Positions 10,035-11,569 of a stretch of DNA of 11,569 nt are shown here, one piece after another. The DNA lies in assembly GCA_018110855.1 (NCBI GenBank), contig JAGBFZ010000302.1, positions 1 to 11,569 of the forward strand, in the 5' to 3' direction. Below the pieces are notes generated by a model that saw nothing but the letters and a program-made list of their open reading frames with translations, was not told the origin of the DNA and made no database searches. A program made the translations under genes and the position numbers. Position 1 is the first letter of the stretch, and every line of letters starts with the position of its first letter. The DNA is from Oscillospiraceae bacterium. Lineage in GTDB: Bacteria > Bacillota > Clostridia > Oscillospirales > Ruminococcaceae.

Positions 10035-10544
10035 TCACTTGTTAAAAAATCCGTTGTCACAGGACTCGTTATCTTGATAATAGTTGTATTCGGGCGCAGA
10101 ATGTGAAGCAGATGCTGGCTTTGAGAATCCGAAAACAAAATCCTTTGAGATATCGGGACCCGTAAATGTGTATCTGATACCGCAGAAAACTGAGATCAGC
10201 ACTACGGGAATAATAATTTCCCATAACAGCAATGCAATTATCACAGCTGCGATAACGGGAATGCAGAAATATTCTCTGCTGCCCGATATCCTTACATTGT
10301 TCCTGCAAAGTTTTCTGAAAAAGCCTCCTGCACAGTTTGCAGCAGTACGGCTGTTTCTTCTGAAGCTCTGCTTTGCACTGTCCCAAGGGTCCTCTGTGCT
10401 CTCATTTTTGCTGCATCTTGCCTTTTCAAGCATTACAGCAGCGGAAACCATGTCCTTTCCGCACGCTTCATATGCATATCTTGCTTCTTCAAAGCTTGCA
10501 CCTGTTTTGTTAACAAGCTCGCTTACATTTTCAAAATCATTCAT
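10035..10544 (-). CDS. DUF4342-like membrane protein, paralog with UBA-like N-terminus
   Basis: The product is 169 aa from an ATG preceded by AAAGGCAG. Residues about 5-43 (ENVSELVNKTGASFEEARYAYEACGKDMVSAAVMLEKAR) are a UBA-like helical domain as in 9437-9913. Residues about 77-130 (LCRNNVRISGSREYFCIPVI and on to FCGIRYTFTGP) hold a long hydrophobic stretch (94-126), enough for one or two membrane passes. This stretch is clearly homologous to the product of 10640-10915. A polar Ser/Tyr/Asn-rich tail follows. It has its own promoter with two putative response-regulator boxes and a stem-loop behind it, so it is a monocistronic unit next to the two-component operon. Function is unknown. Confidence 0.85.
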   Translation of the reverse strand: MNDFENVSELVNKTGASFEEARYAYEACGKDMVSAAVMLEKARCSKNESTEDPWDSAKQSFRRNSRTAANCAGGFFRKLCRNNVRISGSREYFCIPVIAAVIIALLLWEIIIPVVLISVFCGIRYTFTGPDISKDFVFGFSKPASASHSAPEYNYYQDNESCDNGFFNK

Positions 10545-10575
10545 AACGATCTGCCTTTCATATTCACTGTAAAAT

Positions 10576-10620
10576 ATTATACCCTATACGGATTAAACCG
10601 AGTTGTGATTAAGATTAAAA
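10576..10620 (-). promoter_or_regulatory. Promoter of 10035-10544 with paired boxes
   Basis: On the minus strand, TTTTAATC (10620-10613), 14 nt, GTTTAAT (10598-10592), 10 nt, TATAAT (10581-10576). There is no consensus -35, and GTTTAAT sits in its place. The same boxes at the same spacing precede the 10640-10915 gene, which suggests activation by a shared regulator, probably the OmpR-type protein at 8740-9423. Confidence 0.55.
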
Positions 10621-10638
10621 ACTGATTAAAATATCAGT
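10616..10638 (-). terminator. Terminator of the 10640-10915 gene
   Basis: On the minus strand ACTGAT (10638-10633) pairs with ATCAGT (10626-10621) followed by TTTTT (10620-10616). It lies 2 nt after the stop codon, and its T-run doubles as part of the first box of the next promoter. Confidence 0.65.
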
Positions 10639-10639
10639 C

Positions 10640-10915
10640 TCATGGCTTAAAGGAAATTTTCTTCTGCTGCAGGAAATCCTCTCCCCCAATGGTGTACTCA
10701 ACTCCGCAGAAAAGGGAAATGAGAATAACGGGAACGGATATCTCCAACGTGAGCAGTGCGATAATGAGAAACGCAAGAATAGGAAGACGGAAGATATCCT
10801 TTGTTCTCGATACTGTAATATCATTTCTGCACAGAACAGAAAAGAATCTCTTCACTTTACTCATGAAGCCCTCACCCGCGGAAGATATTTGGGGTAGATT
10901 TTTGTTTTCGTACAT
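10640..10915 (-). CDS. Small DUF4342-like membrane protein without UBA-like part
   Basis: The product is 91 aa from an ATG at 10915 with AAAGGA upstream at a somewhat long spacing. It lacks the UBA-like head of its neighbours but shares their membrane core: LCRNDITVSRTKDIFRLPI, then IIALLTLEISVPVILISLFC and YTIGG, against LCRNN...IIALLLWEIIIPVVLISVFC...YTFTG in the 10035-10544 product. The hydrophobic stretch spans about 42-72, followed by a short tail rich in Lys and Gln. It is monocistronic, with its own promoter boxes and terminator. It may be a shortened duplicate that kept only the membrane part; function is unknown. Confidence 0.82.
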   Translation of the reverse strand: MYENKNLPQISSAGEGFMSKVKRFFSVLCRNDITVSRTKDIFRLPILAFLIIALLTLEISVPVILISLFCGVEYTIGGEDFLQQKKISFKP

Positions 10916-10960
10916 AATTAAGACCGTCCTTTCAGATCAATGTTGTTTTGTTATGAGTAT

Positions 10961-11005
10961 ATAATACACCATATTAATTAAACCGTATTTTAAGGACGAT
11001 TAAAA
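10961..11005 (-). promoter_or_regulatory. Promoter of 10640-10915 with paired boxes
   Basis: On the minus strand, TTTTAATC (11005-10998), 14 nt, GTTTAAT (10983-10977), 10 nt, TATTAT (10966-10961). Spacing is identical to that at 10576-10620. Between the boxes, CTTAAAA lies at the intermediate 11-bp step, in keeping with a run of OmpR-type direct repeats. Confidence 0.55.
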
Positions 11006-11031
11006 TCGCATTAAAGAATAGTTGGTTTTTG

Positions 11032-11068
11032 AAAAAAAATGCGGCAGAGCAATATGCCCCGCCGCATT
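11032..11068 (-). terminator. Terminator of the GH25 gene
   Basis: On the minus strand AATGCGGC (11068-11061) pairs perfectly with GCCGCATT (11045-11038), followed by eight T (11039-11032). It starts 3 nt after the stop codon at 11071. Confidence 0.82.
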
Positions 11069-11070
11069 GA

Positions 11071-11569
11071 TCACCATATTTTAGGCTTGTTAAGACCATA
11101 TTTTTTTATCGTGCTTCTGTAATCCTTGTAGCAGTAGTTAAGGTCAACATATTCCTCAATGCCGTCAAGTGTGCCGGTTTCGCTGTACTGCCACATTCCG
11201 TAATGATAACTGTAATTCTCAAAGAGCTTGTCTTCATCACCCCAGCAAGCGACCCAGATATCATAATCCTTGATCCTCTCATAGATCAGGTTATCATCAA
11301 AGAATTTCGCATAGCTGTAAATCATGGCATAATAGCCTGCATTCTCAAGATCCTCCATAAAAGCTGTAACAATATCTGTGACCTGCTCCTTGGACATATT
11401 ATCATAGAAGGATTCCTCAATATCAAGCACAACAGGGTATTCGGGCGAATAACGGCTTATAACATTCAGGAAATATGCAGCCTCCTTGTGAGCCTCCGCA
11501 GTATTTCTCGCATACATATAATGGTAGAAGCCATATGGGATACCCTGCTCCTCGCAGCCGCGGACATTA
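11071..11569 (-). CDS. GH25-family muramidase (lysozyme-like), C-terminal part
   Basis: About 165 C-terminal residues are visible; the frame stays open to the right window edge, so the ATG at 11517 is internal and not the start. Upstream of it the frame reads RGCEEQGIPYGFYHYMYARNT. The blocks fit glycosyl hydrolase family 25: GIPYGFYHYMYARNTAEAHK, the acidic catalytic strand YPVVLDIEES (Asp and Glu), AGYYAMIYSYAKFF, DIWVACWGDE and the closing MWQYSETGTLDGIEEYVDLN. These enzymes cut the N-acetylmuramyl-glucosaminyl bond of peptidoglycan. The signal peptide or membrane anchor and any wall-binding domains would be outside the window. It is backbone sequence, not part of the element; a terminator follows directly. 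Confidence 0.92.
   Translation of the reverse strand, partial: NVRGCEEQGIPYGFYHYMYARNTAEAHKEAAYFLNVISRYSPEYPVVLDIEESFYDNMSKEQVTDIVTAFMEDLENAGYYAMIYSYAKFFDDNLIYERIKDYDIWVACWGDEDKLFENYSYHYGMWQYSETGTLDGIEEYVDLNYCYKDYRSTIKKYGLNKPKIW

Noticed and set aside
1..11569. CRISPR array or insertion sequence
   Set aside because: No regularly spaced direct repeats with unique spacers and no transposase or paired terminal inverted repeats were seen. The repeats found are hairpins, operators and a single tandem pair.

Overview
The window reads as low-GC Gram-positive DNA of the class Clostridia, most likely a Ruminococcus or close relative. The basis is strong GGAGG ribosome binding sites, near-perfect TTGACA-17/18-TATAAT promoters, rho-independent terminators, occasional TTG/GTG starts, and a gene set of Rrf2, short-form QueF, DUF4342-like and GH25 proteins. 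It splits into an accessory element (about 1-4713) and chromosomal backbone (about 4714-11569).

The accessory part is the right end of a prophage or phage-like integrative element whose left end lies outside the window. A lysogeny-type switch sits at 951-1749: a small HTH gene on the minus strand and a CI-like repressor on the plus strand, divergent around three palindromic operators spaced exactly 30 bp centre to centre. The leftward operon continues with two small genes and probably a gene cut by the window edge (1-122). It is interrupted by an opposite-facing gene (200-553) with its own promoter and terminator, like a phage moron. Right of the switch lies a dense cluster: a small XRE regulator (2005-2190), a 47-residue basic/hydrophobic peptide (2361-2504) faced by a strong convergent promoter whose RNA would end at a terminator inside the peptide gene (type I toxin-antitoxin layout), dinD (2664-3482), a predicted small minus-strand RNA of about 70 nt (3481-3550) whose hairpin is repeated in the dinD leader, and a tyrosine integrase (3605-4654). 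The element ends in a tRNA 3'-end remnant (about 4686-4713) followed by a perfect terminator, which looks like the attachment site left by integration into a tRNA gene.

The backbone begins with an intact tRNA-Ser(GGA) (4981-5073). Minus-strand genes follow: an Rrf2/IscR-like regulator with three cysteines and an operator over its own promoter, and queF (queuosine synthesis) with its own promoter. A compact operon, read right to left, runs DUF4342-like membrane protein, OmpR-family response regulator, alpha/beta-hydrolase, sensor histidine kinase, thioredoxin. Two further membrane paralogs (10035-10544 and 10640-10915) lie upstream, each with a promoter carrying the same two boxes 22 bp apart at the same distance from -10, a plausible regulon of the neighbouring two-component system. 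A partial GH25 muramidase ends the window.

The most promising less-described items are the type I toxin-antitoxin candidate, the dinD-flanking hairpin/sRNA pair, the convergent overlapping genes that share a membrane-tail motif, and the envelope-type operon with a hydrolase between the response regulator and kinase genes.
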